Of a DNA stretch of 60,571 nt, positions 51,807 to 60,532 are shown piece by piece. The notes under the pieces are model-generated. The model saw only the letters and a program-made list of their open reading frames with translations. It was not told the origin of the DNA and did not search any database. Positions within the stretch are counted from its first letter, which is position 1, and every line of letters starts with the position of its first letter. This DNA comes from an uncultured Brachyspira sp. (GTDB lineage Bacteria > Spirochaetota > Brachyspiria > Brachyspirales > Brachyspiraceae). The translations under genes and the position numbers were made by a program. The DNA lies in assembly GCF_944390845.1 (NCBI RefSeq), contig NZ_CALXRM010000012.1:1-60571 (forward strand), in the 5' to 3' direction.

Positions 51807-52349
51807 ATGAGCAAAAAACTTCCATTAATTATAATAACTTCAGCAATAGTAACAGCATCAGCAGCACTTTTAGTAATAAAGAAAAGAAATGACAGAGGTT
51901 TTTTACATATTAAAAGCTATGATGGAAAATTTGATATAGCATTTACAAATGAATGGAAATTAAGCAGAGAAAAAAATGAACTTAATGAAAACTCAAATTT
52001 AGAAGCAGTTAATAGCAGAAATGGTGTATGCTTTATAATGTTTTCAAAAACAAAAGATTCATTGAATAATATTTCATTAGATGATTATAATGAAAATATT
52101 TTAAATAGCATAAAAGGTGAAAATATAATATCTAGTAAAAAGATATCAGTAAATAATAAAGAATTTTATCTAACAGAATTTGATTCTTATTATGAGAATA
52201 TGTTAGTACATTATTTATTATACACATTAGAAACAGAGAACTATCATCATCAAGTAATGGTTGCTTTAATAAATAACAATAATAATAATAATTATAAGAA
52301 ACAATGTAAGGATATTAATAATATTTTATCTACTATAAAAGAGATATAA
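51807..52349 (+). CDS. Membrane-anchored hypothetical protein, 180 aa
   Basis: An N-terminal hydrophobic segment (about 6-24, LIIITSAIVTASAALLVI) anchors an extracytoplasmic domain starting GFLHIKSYDGKFDIAFTNEWKL. That domain's order (FDIAFTNEWKL, FIMFSKTKDS, and a paired beta pattern up to LYTLETENYHHQVMVALI) resembles PsbP/DcrB-like folds; this is a guess from layout. A short AAT-rich stretch near 52278-52293 encodes seven Asn in a row. AGGAC precedes the ATG. A small secreted-protein gene follows 7 bp later, so they form one transcript. Confidence 0.7.
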   Translation: MSKKLPLIIITSAIVTASAALLVIKKRNDRGFLHIKSYDGKFDIAFTNEWKLSREKNELNENSNLEAVNSRNGVCFIMFSKTKDSLNNISLDDYNENILNSIKGENIISSKKISVNNKEFYLTEFDSYYENMLVHYLLYTLETENYHHQVMVALINNNNNNNYKKQCKDINNILSTIKEI

Positions 52350-52356
52350 TTTATAA

Positions 52357-52782
52357 ATGAATAAATTTATATTAATATTTTTATTAATTATTAATGCTGC
52401 ATTATCAGCAGAGCAAAAGATATTTGTATCAACTAAATTAAAAGGCAATGATCTCCGTAAAGAAATACTGAAATGGGTAAAAAATAAAGCCAATGATAAT
52501 AAATTCAGCAGTTATGATAACGGACTTGTTTATTTATTTTTCGTTTCTAATAATATAAAGAAAAATCAATCTCTATGTTTTGATATAAGGTTTCATTTGG
52601 AATATGATAAGTTTATTGTTGATTTCTCTAATACAAAATTATTGAATAATACTACAGGAGAAACTAAAGATTTAAAATTCAGTACTTGGTCTACTTTAAC
52701 CAATAGCGGTTGGTTTAAAGAATATAATGAAACAATAAGTTCAATAATAGAAGAACTTGAATATATAGTTAATTCTGCTTAA
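52357..52782 (+). CDS. Secreted hypothetical protein, 141 aa
   Basis: A cleavable signal peptide (about 1-18, ending ALSA) and a mature domain of about 120 residues with the pattern KIFVSTKLKGNDLRKEILKWVKNKANDNKF...GLVYLFFV...FDIRFHLEYDKFIVDFSNTKL. This resembles the DUF4468 (TBP-like fold) arrangement seen in periplasmic proteins; tentative. Translation is probably coupled to the upstream membrane-anchored gene. It converges on the ferritin-VIT1 gene; only 6 bp separate the two stop codons, so the transcripts may overlap. Confidence 0.65.
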   Translation: MNKFILIFLLIINAALSAEQKIFVSTKLKGNDLRKEILKWVKNKANDNKFSSYDNGLVYLFFVSNNIKKNQSLCFDIRFHLEYDKFIVDFSNTKLLNNTTGETKDLKFSTWSTLTNSGWFKEYNETISSIIEELEYIVNSA

Positions 52783-52788
52783 ATATAT

Positions 52789-53670
52789 TTAAATATCTAT
52801 ACCTAAAAACTGTTTAACTAAAAGTCCAACCAAGAAACTTATTCCAGCAACTGTTAAACTAATACCAGCCATTTCCAAGAATCTCTTCTTAAAAGGTAAA
52901 CTTTTAGCAACTGACACATAGTAAGTGAAGAAAAATATTATAAATACTACAACACAAAGCATAGTAATTAAAGCATAAAGATAATGATTATTAGGATATA
53001 TCAAATAAGGCAGTATTAATAAAGTAACTGTTATTAAATACATTATTCCTGTATAAGCACATGATTTCAAAGCATTTTTATCGCCTTCAGCTTTAGCGGA
53101 TAAATATTCTGATGATGCCATAGAAAGTGTAGCTGATATTCCTGTAATAATTCCAGACAATGCTACAAGTTTATTATTTTGTAATGCAAAACTAAGTCCG
53201 GCCAATGTACCGCTTATTTCTACTAAAGCATCGCTTAATCCTAAAACCATAGAGCCTACATATTTAAGCCTGTCCTCATCTAATATGGATATGAGTTTAT
53301 TTTCATGTTCTTCTTCTTCAAATGCTATTTTTTTTGCATCCGGTACTTCTTTAAATATTTTTGAATATATATATTCTGCGTCTTTTTCTCCGCCTTCCAT
53401 TATTTTAATGACAAAAGTATATCCGAATATGAAACTTAATATGAAAAATTTTAATACTTTTAATTTTTGAGGTTTTAATTTTTTGCCTGTATATTTTTCT
53501 AAAACTTTGGCATGAGCATATTCTTCTCTTGCTATTTTTATAAGTATATTTTTATCATCTTCTTTTTTTACAAACTTGGCAAGATTCAAATATACTGCAT
53601 GTTCTGTTACTTCATTCTGCTGCATATTTATTAAAATTTTTAAAGTTTCTTTTGATATATTATTATCCAT
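52789..53670 (-). CDS. Ferritin-like domain fused to VIT1/CCC1 transporter (MbfA-like), 293 aa
   Basis: The N-terminal half (about 10-130) is a rubrerythrin/ferritin-like four-helix unit with metal Glu/His residues in QQNEVTEHAVYLNLA, AREEYAHAKVLEKY, and FEEEEHENKLI. A VIT1/CCC1-type membrane domain follows (about 140-290; VLGLSDALVEISGTLAGLSFAL, ITGISATLSMASSEYLSAKAEGDK, then three more helices). This matches MbfA-type proteins, which use the ferritin part to sense or load Fe/Mn and export it. The start is put at ATG 53670 with CGGGAAC upstream; an in-frame TTG at 53691 is less likely. It lies 7-28 bp downstream of hisF on the same strand. Confidence 0.88.
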   Translation of the reverse strand: MDNNISKETLKILINMQQNEVTEHAVYLNLAKFVKKEDDKNILIKIAREEYAHAKVLEKYTGKKLKPQKLKVLKFFILSFIFGYTFVIKIMEGGEKDAEYIYSKIFKEVPDAKKIAFEEEEHENKLISILDEDRLKYVGSMVLGLSDALVEISGTLAGLSFALQNNKLVALSGIITGISATLSMASSEYLSAKAEGDKNALKSCAYTGIMYLITVTLLILPYLIYPNNHYLYALITMLCVVVFIIFFFTYYVSVAKSLPFKKRFLEMAGISLTVAGISFLVGLLVKQFLGIDI

Positions 53671-53697
53671 TTTTTGTTCCCGTATATTCAATTATAT

Positions 53698-54453
53698 TTA
53701 CAGTCTTACATTGATATTATTTTTATGCAGATACTCTTTTAATTCTTTTATATCTATTTCTTTGAAGTGGAATATTGAGGCAGCAAGTCCTGCATCAACA
53801 CCTTTAACTTGAAATACATCTTTAAAATGCTCCATATTACCGGCACCGCCTGATGCTATTAAAGGTATGGATACATTCTTTCCAATTTCAGTAAGGAGTT
53901 CTATATCAAATCCATTTTTTACTCCGTCAGTATCAATACTATTTATAACAAGTTCTCCGGCACCATTTTTTTCTCCAGTTATTGCCCATTCTATAGCGTC
54001 CATTCCTGTATCTTCTCTGCCGCCTTTAGCAAATACAGAATATTTTCCATTTACTCTTTTTATATCTATAGAAAGCACTACACATTGATTGCCGTATTTT
54101 TCAGCAGCTTCTCTTATTAAACTAGGGTTCTTTATAGCTCCGGAATTGATGCTAACCTTATCAGCTCCGGATTTTAGAACTATATCAAAATCTTTTATAC
54201 TGTTTATACCGCCGCCTACTGTAAGTGGTATGAATATTTCCTTAGCAACTTTTTCCAATACATTAACAAATAAACTTCTATCCTCATAAGAAGCTGTTAT
54301 ATCATAAAATACAAGTTCATCAGCTAATGAATTATTATAATATTTAGCAAGCTCTACAGGGTCGTCAACATCTTTTAGTCCTTCAAAGTTAGTTCCTTTT
54401 ACAACTCTGCCGTCTCTTACATCTAAACATGGTATAATTCTTTTTGTTATCAT
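53698..54453 (-). CDS. hisF: Imidazole glycerol phosphate synthase cyclase subunit HisF, 251 aa
   Basis: The (beta/alpha)8 cyclase that joins HisH glutaminase to make imidazole glycerol phosphate and AICAR in histidine synthesis. Catalytic Asp11 is in IIPCLDVRDGRVVKG, and the second Asp is in VVLSIDIKR near 130. TVGGGINSIKDFD, GADKVSINSGAI and PLIASGGAGNMEHF complete the phosphate-binding barrel. Length is normal. No hisH or other his genes are adjacent; HisF-like proteins without a his operon sometimes act on sugar amidation, so the role is not certain. AGGTG precedes the ATG. Confidence 0.92.
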   Translation of the reverse strand: MITKRIIPCLDVRDGRVVKGTNFEGLKDVDDPVELAKYYNNSLADELVFYDITASYEDRSLFVNVLEKVAKEIFIPLTVGGGINSIKDFDIVLKSGADKVSINSGAIKNPSLIREAAEKYGNQCVVLSIDIKRVNGKYSVFAKGGREDTGMDAIEWAITGEKNGAGELVINSIDTDGVKNGFDIELLTEIGKNVSIPLIASGGAGNMEHFKDVFQVKGVDAGLAASIFHFKEIDIKELKEYLHKNNINVRL

Positions 54454-54561
54454 ATAAAAACACCTAATTTTACTTTTATGAAATTATATAGTAAAACTTT
54501 TATTTCGTAAAGCAAAAATTAAAACAAGTAAAGAATTTAGTTATATGATTTTTCTTTAAAT

Positions 54562-54868
54562 CCCGCCCTTTCTTCTTTATTATTTCAAATTGAACATTTT
54601 TATTTTAACTTCTTATTAACTTAAATAAGAAAAAGCATGTCCGCCCAAGTGGGAATTTGTTTTGTTGCTTTCTTACCGCACGGTGAACGAATCTATAAAT
54701 ATAAATTAATTAATATTCTAATTATTATTATAAATAAGTATGCATTTAACCGTGCGTTGAAATGCATGCTTATATATTTAAACTAGGGTGGGTGTGCTTT
54801 TTTGTTTTAGGCAATAAGGAATAAGATAACAAAAAATTAAAATATGATTTTAAAATCTTGAGGGTGGG
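54562..54868. repeat. Family A element, copy 9 (complete)
   Basis: Boxes: CCCGCCC 54562-54568, TCCGCCC 54640-54646, CGCACG 54677-54682, CGTGCG 54751-54756 (span 80 bp), GGGTGGG 54786-54792 and GGGTGGG 54862-54868. Outer-to-inner distances are 115 and 112 bp. It is the inverted counterpart of copy 8, with matching flanks (GTGGGAATTTG, GTTGCTTTC and ATGCATGCTTATATA). It fills the gap between the divergent hisF and gatB genes; the remainder of 54454-55022 is AT-rich with no gene. Confidence 0.87.
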
Positions 54869-55022
54869 GTATTAGAGCAATTTTTTTATTACAGTAATCT
54901 AAATAAAAATAGACAAATTTAAATACTTTTTTCATATTATAGTAACTTGAAAAAAAATTGAAATTCATATAAAATAAACATAATATTTTAAAAAATTACT
55001 TTAATAATTAGGATTAATAAAT

Positions 55023-56474
55023 ATGGAATATGAAGCAGTCATAGGATTAGAAGTGCATGTTCAGCTTAATACTAAAACTAAAGCATTCTGTTCATGCCCA
55101 AATACTTTCGGTGCTCCTGCAAACACTCTTACTTGTCCAAGATGTCAGGCTCACCCAGGTACTTTGCCTATAGTTAATAAAGAAATGGTACATAAAACTA
55201 TTAAAGCAGGACTTGCTACTAATTGTACTATACAAAAGAAAAGTAGATTTGCTAGAAAACACTATTTTTATCCAGATTTGCCTTCTTACTATCAAATTAC
55301 TCAAATGGACGAGCCTATTTGTACAGAAGGTCATCTTGATATAACAGTAATTAATGATGATGGTACTTCTTACAATAAGAGTATAAGAATAAACAGAATA
55401 CACATGGAAGAAGATGCAGGTAAACTTGTGCATGATGATACAGGAAGACCTTTAAGTTATGTAGATTTAAACCGTGCAGGCTGCTGTTTGATTGAATGTG
55501 TAAGCGAACCTGATATTTCTAGCGGTGAAGAAGCTTATCAATATTTAACTGAACTTAAAAAAATATTTAAATATATTGATGTTTCCGACTGTAACATGGA
55601 AGAAGGTTCTTTAAGATGCGATGCTAACGTTTCTATACGTCCTAAAGGAAGCAAAGAATTAGGAACTAAAACTGAAGTGAAAAACATGAACAGTTTTAGA
55701 AATGTTAGACTTGCTATTGACTATGAAATCAAAAGACAAATAAAAGCTTTAAACAATGGTGAGAAGATCTTACAAGAAACTAGACTTTACGATGCTAAAG
55801 AAAACACTACTAAAGGTATGCGTTCAAAAGAGGGTGCTGCAGATTACAGATATTTCCCAGATCCAGATATACCACTTTTAGTTCTTAAAGATGAAGAAAT
55901 TGAGCAGGCTAAGAAAGAGCTTCCAGAACTTCCACAGCAGAAACGTGAAAGACTTAAAAAAGATTATGATTTACCAGATCAGGATATAGTTGTACTTACA
56001 GAAGATGCTGCATTAGCTGATTATTATGAGGCAGCAGTAAAAGCTTATCCTAAACAGCCTAAGAAAATAAGCAACTGGATAATGGTAGAAGTTAATGCTT
56101 ACTTAAACAAAAAACTTCAAACTATAAAAGATTTTAAACCAAAACCAGAACATATTGCTGAGATTTTCAAACTTATAGATGAAAATGTTATAAGCGGTAA
56201 AATAGCAAAAGAGATTTTTGAAGATATGTGCGAAACAGGAGAAGCTCCATCTGTTATAGTAGAGAAAAAAGGTATCAAACAAGTTAGCGATACTGGAGAG
56301 CTTGAAACTATCATAAGAAAAGTTTTAGAAGAAAATCCTAAATCAGTAGCAGACTTCAAAGCAGGTAAAGAAAAATCATTCGGCTTCTTAGTAGGTCAGA
56401 CAATGAAAGCTACTAAAGGTCAAGGTAACCCTAAACTTGTTAATGAAGTTTTAAGAAAAATTTTAAGCGAATAA
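55023..56474 (+). CDS. gatB: Aspartyl/glutamyl-tRNA amidotransferase subunit B, 483 aa
   Basis: GatB is the kinase/tRNA-binding part of GatCAB, which converts Glu-tRNA(Gln) and Asp-tRNA(Asn) to the amide forms. It contains GLEVHVQLNTKTKAFCSC and the zinc cysteines (CSCPN...CPRC), PFAM-typical HYFYPDLPSYYQITQ, HMEEDAGK, VDLNRAGCCLIECVSEPDI, and RYFPDPDIP. The YqeY-like tail (about 330-483) ends VGQTMKATKGQGNPKLVNEVLRK. Length is normal. TAGGA lies before the ATG. gatA and gatC are not adjacent, so the complex genes are scattered. A hairpin terminator follows. Confidence 0.95.
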   Translation: MEYEAVIGLEVHVQLNTKTKAFCSCPNTFGAPANTLTCPRCQAHPGTLPIVNKEMVHKTIKAGLATNCTIQKKSRFARKHYFYPDLPSYYQITQMDEPICTEGHLDITVINDDGTSYNKSIRINRIHMEEDAGKLVHDDTGRPLSYVDLNRAGCCLIECVSEPDISSGEEAYQYLTELKKIFKYIDVSDCNMEEGSLRCDANVSIRPKGSKELGTKTEVKNMNSFRNVRLAIDYEIKRQIKALNNGEKILQETRLYDAKENTTKGMRSKEGAADYRYFPDPDIPLLVLKDEEIEQAKKELPELPQQKRERLKKDYDLPDQDIVVLTEDAALADYYEAAVKAYPKQPKKISNWIMVEVNAYLNKKLQTIKDFKPKPEHIAEIFKLIDENVISGKIAKEIFEDMCETGEAPSVIVEKKGIKQVSDTGELETIIRKVLEENPKSVADFKAGKEKSFGFLVGQTMKATKGQGNPKLVNEVLRKILSE

Positions 56475-56500
56475 TTTTATAAATATAATTTTTTATAATT

Positions 56501-56541
56501 AAATCACCTCTGAAATAATTTTTAGGGGGTGATTTATTTTT
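56501..56541 (+). terminator. Rho-independent terminator of gatB
   Basis: AAATCACC (56501-56508) pairs with GGTGATTT (about 56528-56535), extended by a C-G pair, followed by ATTTTT. Confidence 0.82.
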
Positions 56542-56557
56542 ATGTAAGGAATAATTT

Positions 56558-58273
56558 ATGAATAATAATAAAATGATAAATAATGTATATCATTTAAGTT
56601 TAATTGAATTATTATCAAATACAGCTAACAATGAATTCTATTTCTCAATACCATTATATCAAAGGGATTATTCTTGGAAAAAGGATAATATAAGTGAATT
56701 TATAAATGACATATTTGAAGCATATGATGCATATATAAATGGATATCATAATAATTATTTTTTTGGTTCTATAATAACAGTAGTAGATGATAATGATCAT
56801 AATAAACATAATTTGATAGATGGGCAGCAAAGGTTGACAACATTTATTTTATTTTTAAAAATAATGCAAAAAGATTTTAATGAAGAGTGTTTATCTAAAA
56901 TTACTTCATATTCAGAAGATGATCAGGAAACAATTTCAGAATTAAGTACATATTTAAGAAATTGTTTATGGGCAAAGAAAAAAGAAATATGCAAAATTAT
57001 GTCTGAAAAGTCTAATGATTCATCTTATTTAATAGATTTACTATTAGATAAAGATTTAGATAATAAAATATTAATACACAAAAATTATGAGTTATTAAAA
57101 GATTTTTATGATGATTTGAAAAAAGAATATTCAAATGACTTCAATATTATAAAATTTATAAGTTTTGTTTTATCAAATATAGAATTTGTCAAAGTTGAAA
57201 CTTCATCTAGAAGCAGTGCTTTAAAAATATTTTCTGTTTTAAATACAAGAGGACTTGAGTTAAATTCTACTGATATTATTAAAGCAGAAATGATGTATTA
57301 TTTAAATGATAACAGACATAAAGACTTTGAATCTAAATGGAGAGCTTTAGATAAAAAATCTTCTGAATTAAATACATCATTGGAGTCTTTATTTAAATAT
57401 TATATTACTATGTACAAACCTGATAGTATTAAAGGTACAAATGATGAAAATATTAGAGAGTTATGGAAAGATAAAGATAAATGGGATGCTATAATAGAAT
57501 TTGAAAATTTTATATCTTGTTATGAGCATATCATGAACATGAGGAATGCTTATATTTGGTGCTTAAGACATTTGTTAATAATGGGTAAAAATGCATATAC
57601 TTGGATTCCTGTGCTCACCTCTATGAAGTTTAAAAACTATAGTGATGATGATATTATGTGTATTGCTAAATTTTTAGTAAAATGGCATTGGCTGCATTTA
57701 ATAAATGGTTCTACAATAGAAAAAATAAAATCTTTTAATTTTTCCATTATAAGAGTTATAAAAAGTGATAATAATTCTATAAATGAAATTATAAAATTAG
57801 AGCCAAGAATTATTACACATAATAATAAAACCTTAGAAATATTATCTAAAGGAGTTTGTAATACTTTAAGAATATCTAATTTTTATAATTTAAAATGGGG
57901 ACGTGCATTATTATACTTTTTATATAATAAACCATTATTGGAAACTTTAGAAAATACTATAGATATAGCTTTTACTCCGCTAAAATCTACAATAGAACAT
58001 ATATATCCTCAAAATCCAAAAGATGATATATGGATAAATTGTTCGGAAGATTTTAAACATAGGCTAGGAAATTTAACCTTACTTGATAAAAGATCAAATA
58101 TACAAGCAAGCAATGATATAGATAAAAAAATAAAAATATACAATAATAAATTGTTTATGTATACTCCTGAACTTTCAAGAGAAAATCCATGGTCAGATGA
58201 AAAAATAGCATCAAGAACTGAGGAGTTAATAAAGGATTTTTGTGAATATATAAATATTGACTATTATAATTAA
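56558..58273 (+). CDS. DUF262/DUF1524 (GmrSD-like) nuclease protein, 571 aa
   Basis: The N-terminal DUF262 domain (ParB/Srx-like fold) has IPLYQRDYSW (31-40) and LIDGQQRLTT (86-95), the nucleotide-binding motif. The C-terminal DUF1524 domain has a His-Me-finger nuclease site in TIEHIYPQNP and HRLGNLTLLDKRSNIQASN (about 480-515). Fused in one chain, this is the GmrSD architecture: type IV restriction of modified phage DNA driven by NTP. Both motif sets are intact. AAGGA precedes the ATG. It stands alone. The target, such as glucosylated or phosphorothioated DNA, is unknown. Confidence 0.88.
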   Translation: MNNNKMINNVYHLSLIELLSNTANNEFYFSIPLYQRDYSWKKDNISEFINDIFEAYDAYINGYHNNYFFGSIITVVDDNDHNKHNLIDGQQRLTTFILFLKIMQKDFNEECLSKITSYSEDDQETISELSTYLRNCLWAKKKEICKIMSEKSNDSSYLIDLLLDKDLDNKILIHKNYELLKDFYDDLKKEYSNDFNIIKFISFVLSNIEFVKVETSSRSSALKIFSVLNTRGLELNSTDIIKAEMMYYLNDNRHKDFESKWRALDKKSSELNTSLESLFKYYITMYKPDSIKGTNDENIRELWKDKDKWDAIIEFENFISCYEHIMNMRNAYIWCLRHLLIMGKNAYTWIPVLTSMKFKNYSDDDIMCIAKFLVKWHWLHLINGSTIEKIKSFNFSIIRVIKSDNNSINEIIKLEPRIITHNNKTLEILSKGVCNTLRISNFYNLKWGRALLYFLYNKPLLETLENTIDIAFTPLKSTIEHIYPQNPKDDIWINCSEDFKHRLGNLTLLDKRSNIQASNDIDKKIKIYNNKLFMYTPELSRENPWSDEKIASRTEELIKDFCEYINIDYYN

Positions 58274-58337
58274 TAAATTTGAAAATCCACTTATAATTTA
58301 CTATATTTAAAATATATATTAATTATAAGGACTATTA

Positions 58338-60068
58338 ATGACTATAGAAAAATTATCAAAAATGATTGAAGTTTCAAGCGGAAAGGTTTTAGCTGATTTA
58401 GTTATAAGAAATTGTAAAGTAGTAGACCCAATTTCAGCAACGATTACTGATGCAGATATTGCCATTGTTGATGATTATATTGTAGGGGTGGGTTCTTATA
58501 ATGGAAAAGAAGTTATTGACGCTAAAGGTTCCTATGCTACAAGCGGACTTATAGATTCGCATGTTCATATAGAATCCTCTTTATGTACGCCTGCCAATTT
58601 TGCAGAAGTAGTTATTCCTTTCGGTACTACTTTAATTGTAACTGACCCTCATGAAATTGCCAATGTATGCGGTATTGACGGCATTAAGTTTATGATTAAT
58701 TCTGCCAAAAAAAGCCCGTTAAAATGTAAGTTTATGCTTTCTTCTTGTGTGCCTGCTGTTGGTTTTGAAGATTCAGGTGCTGTACTTGATTCTAAAATAA
58801 TAGAAGAATTTATAAATGATGAGGATATATTCGGGCTTGCTGAAATGATGAATGCTCCGGGAGTATTATCTTGTGATAAAGAAGTATTAAAAAAATTACT
58901 TGCTGCTATTAATGCTGATAAGATTATAGACGGACATGGTGTTATGCTTGGAGGAAAGACAGTAAATGCTTATAGGGCAGCTGGAGTTTATACAGATCAT
59001 GAATGCGTATCTGCTAAAGATTTGAAAGCAAGAATAGCTAATGGAATGTATGTACTTTTGAGGCAAGGATCTGCAGCACAGAATTTAGCTTCACTTTTAC
59101 AGGGAGTTAATCAAAACAATGCAAGAAGATGTGCAATGTGTACAGATGATAAGCATTTAGATCATATAATGGAAAACGGACATATATCTCATAATTTGAA
59201 AATAGCAGTTGAACATGGTCTTGATGTATTTAATGCAATTGCTATGGCTACTATTAATGCGGCAGAATGCTACAGACTTAAAAATATTGGTTTGGTTGCT
59301 GCTGGTTATAAGGCTGATATTGTTTTATTTAATGATTTGAAAGATTTCAAAACTAATAAAGTATTTATAGATGGAAAATTAGTTTCAGAGAATGGTAAGG
59401 CTTTATTTAAAGTAGAAAAAGATGATTATAATGATAATATTTTCAATACTATAAATATCGCTCCTATAAAAGCAGAGGATATACAAATAAAATTAAAATC
59501 AGATGAGGCTAATGTCATAAGAATAGTTAATAAAGATTTGATAACAGAAAAGAGCGTTAGAATAGTAGGCTTTGAGAATGGATATTTTAAATATAGAAAA
59601 AGTGTTGATATATTAAAATTGGTTGTAGTAGAAAGACATAAGGCTACAGGAAAAATAGGTTTAGGATTAATAGAAAATTATAAACTAAAAAACGGTGCTA
59701 TTGCTACAAGCGTTTCACATGACTCACATAATATTATAGCAGTAGGCGACAATGATGAAGATATAATACTTGCTATAAATGAAATGCAAAAATGTTCAGG
59801 CGGAATCACTGTTGTAAAAAATGGAAAAGTACTTGATACATTACAATTAAAAATAGCGGGAATCATGTCAGATGAATCTCCTAAGGATATAGTAAAGAAA
59901 ATATATTCTATGCATGAACTTGCTTACAATGAACTTGATGTTAATAGGGAAATAGACCCTTTCATGACTTTATCATTTATGGCACTTCCAGTAATACCTG
60001 AAATAAAACTCACAACTAGCGGTTTATTTGATGTTAAGGAATTTAAGTTTATAGATGTAAGTGCATAA
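58338..60068 (+). CDS. ade: Adenine deaminase, 576 aa
   Basis: It deaminates adenine to hypoxanthine and ammonia for purine salvage. The amidohydrolase metal motif HVHIESS is near residue 75. Ade-specific blocks include GTTLIVTDPHEIANVCG, GLAEMMNAPGV, DGHGVMLGGKTVNAYRAAG, TDHECVSA, and MCTDDKHLDHI (metal Asp). The C-terminal domain (about 420-576) has TSVSHDSHNIIAVG and MTLSFMALPVIPEIKLTTSGLFDV. Length is typical. AAGGACTATTA precedes the ATG. It is the last gene before repeat B3. Confidence 0.94.
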   Translation: MTIEKLSKMIEVSSGKVLADLVIRNCKVVDPISATITDADIAIVDDYIVGVGSYNGKEVIDAKGSYATSGLIDSHVHIESSLCTPANFAEVVIPFGTTLIVTDPHEIANVCGIDGIKFMINSAKKSPLKCKFMLSSCVPAVGFEDSGAVLDSKIIEEFINDEDIFGLAEMMNAPGVLSCDKEVLKKLLAAINADKIIDGHGVMLGGKTVNAYRAAGVYTDHECVSAKDLKARIANGMYVLLRQGSAAQNLASLLQGVNQNNARRCAMCTDDKHLDHIMENGHISHNLKIAVEHGLDVFNAIAMATINAAECYRLKNIGLVAAGYKADIVLFNDLKDFKTNKVFIDGKLVSENGKALFKVEKDDYNDNIFNTINIAPIKAEDIQIKLKSDEANVIRIVNKDLITEKSVRIVGFENGYFKYRKSVDILKLVVVERHKATGKIGLGLIENYKLKNGAIATSVSHDSHNIIAVGDNDEDIILAINEMQKCSGGITVVKNGKVLDTLQLKIAGIMSDESPKDIVKKIYSMHELAYNELDVNREIDPFMTLSFMALPVIPEIKLTTSGLFDVKEFKFIDVSA

Positions 60069-60100
60069 AGTTTATGATGTGATTAAAAAATATAAACTAA

Positions 60101-60532
60101 TTTAGTATATACCTAAACAAATATACTTTGTCAAAAATAAATTTATATTTTTGTTTTTATATCTGGGGCTTTGCCCACTGCGAAGCACACAGAGTGCAGA
60201 TCTGCGTGCTTACGCAATACCCCACTTCTTTTGCGACCGAAGGAAGTACTGCGACTGAAAGGAGTACCTGACGAAGTCCACTGTAAGTGTAGGTATGGTA
60301 TTGCCACAAAGAAGCTATATCCTCGACAGGCTCGGATACGCTTTGCGAAAGGCTGCATTTCGACTTAAATTTAGTAATTTATCTTACATGTAAAACATAA
60401 TTAGTATGATTTAATACTAATTTTATATTTGCACTTTTTGGTTCTTTGACGAAGTCCGCCTGTGGCGTGCGGCGGGAAAAAGAACAACAAAAAATTGACA
60501 AAGTTAAAAATTTTTAGTATATACCTAAACAA
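60101..60532 (+). repeat. Family B repeat, copy B3 (432 bp)
   Basis: It begins and ends with the identical 20-mer TTTAGTATATACCTAAACAA (60101-60120 and 60513-60532). Inside are the same blocks as B1 (GGGGCTTTGCCC, CTTCTTTTGCGACCGAAGG, CTCGACAGGCTCGGATACGC, ACATGTAAAAC, GACGAAGTCCGC, GTGCGGCGGGAAAAAG), with an extra GC-rich insert at about 60175-60220 and a duplicated GCGACYGAA..AGTAC segment. It starts 33 bp after the adenine deaminase stop. Confidence 0.86.

Noticed and set aside
52278-52293. AAT repeat as a phase-variation tract
   Set aside because: The unit is three bases, so length changes would only add or remove Asn without frameshift.
60143-60368. Two overlapping open frames of 71 and 65 codons on opposite strands in repeat B3
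   Set aside because: They follow the GC-rich repeat blocks, have no ribosome site, and are not open in B1 or B2; they look like chance frames in non-coding repeat DNA.
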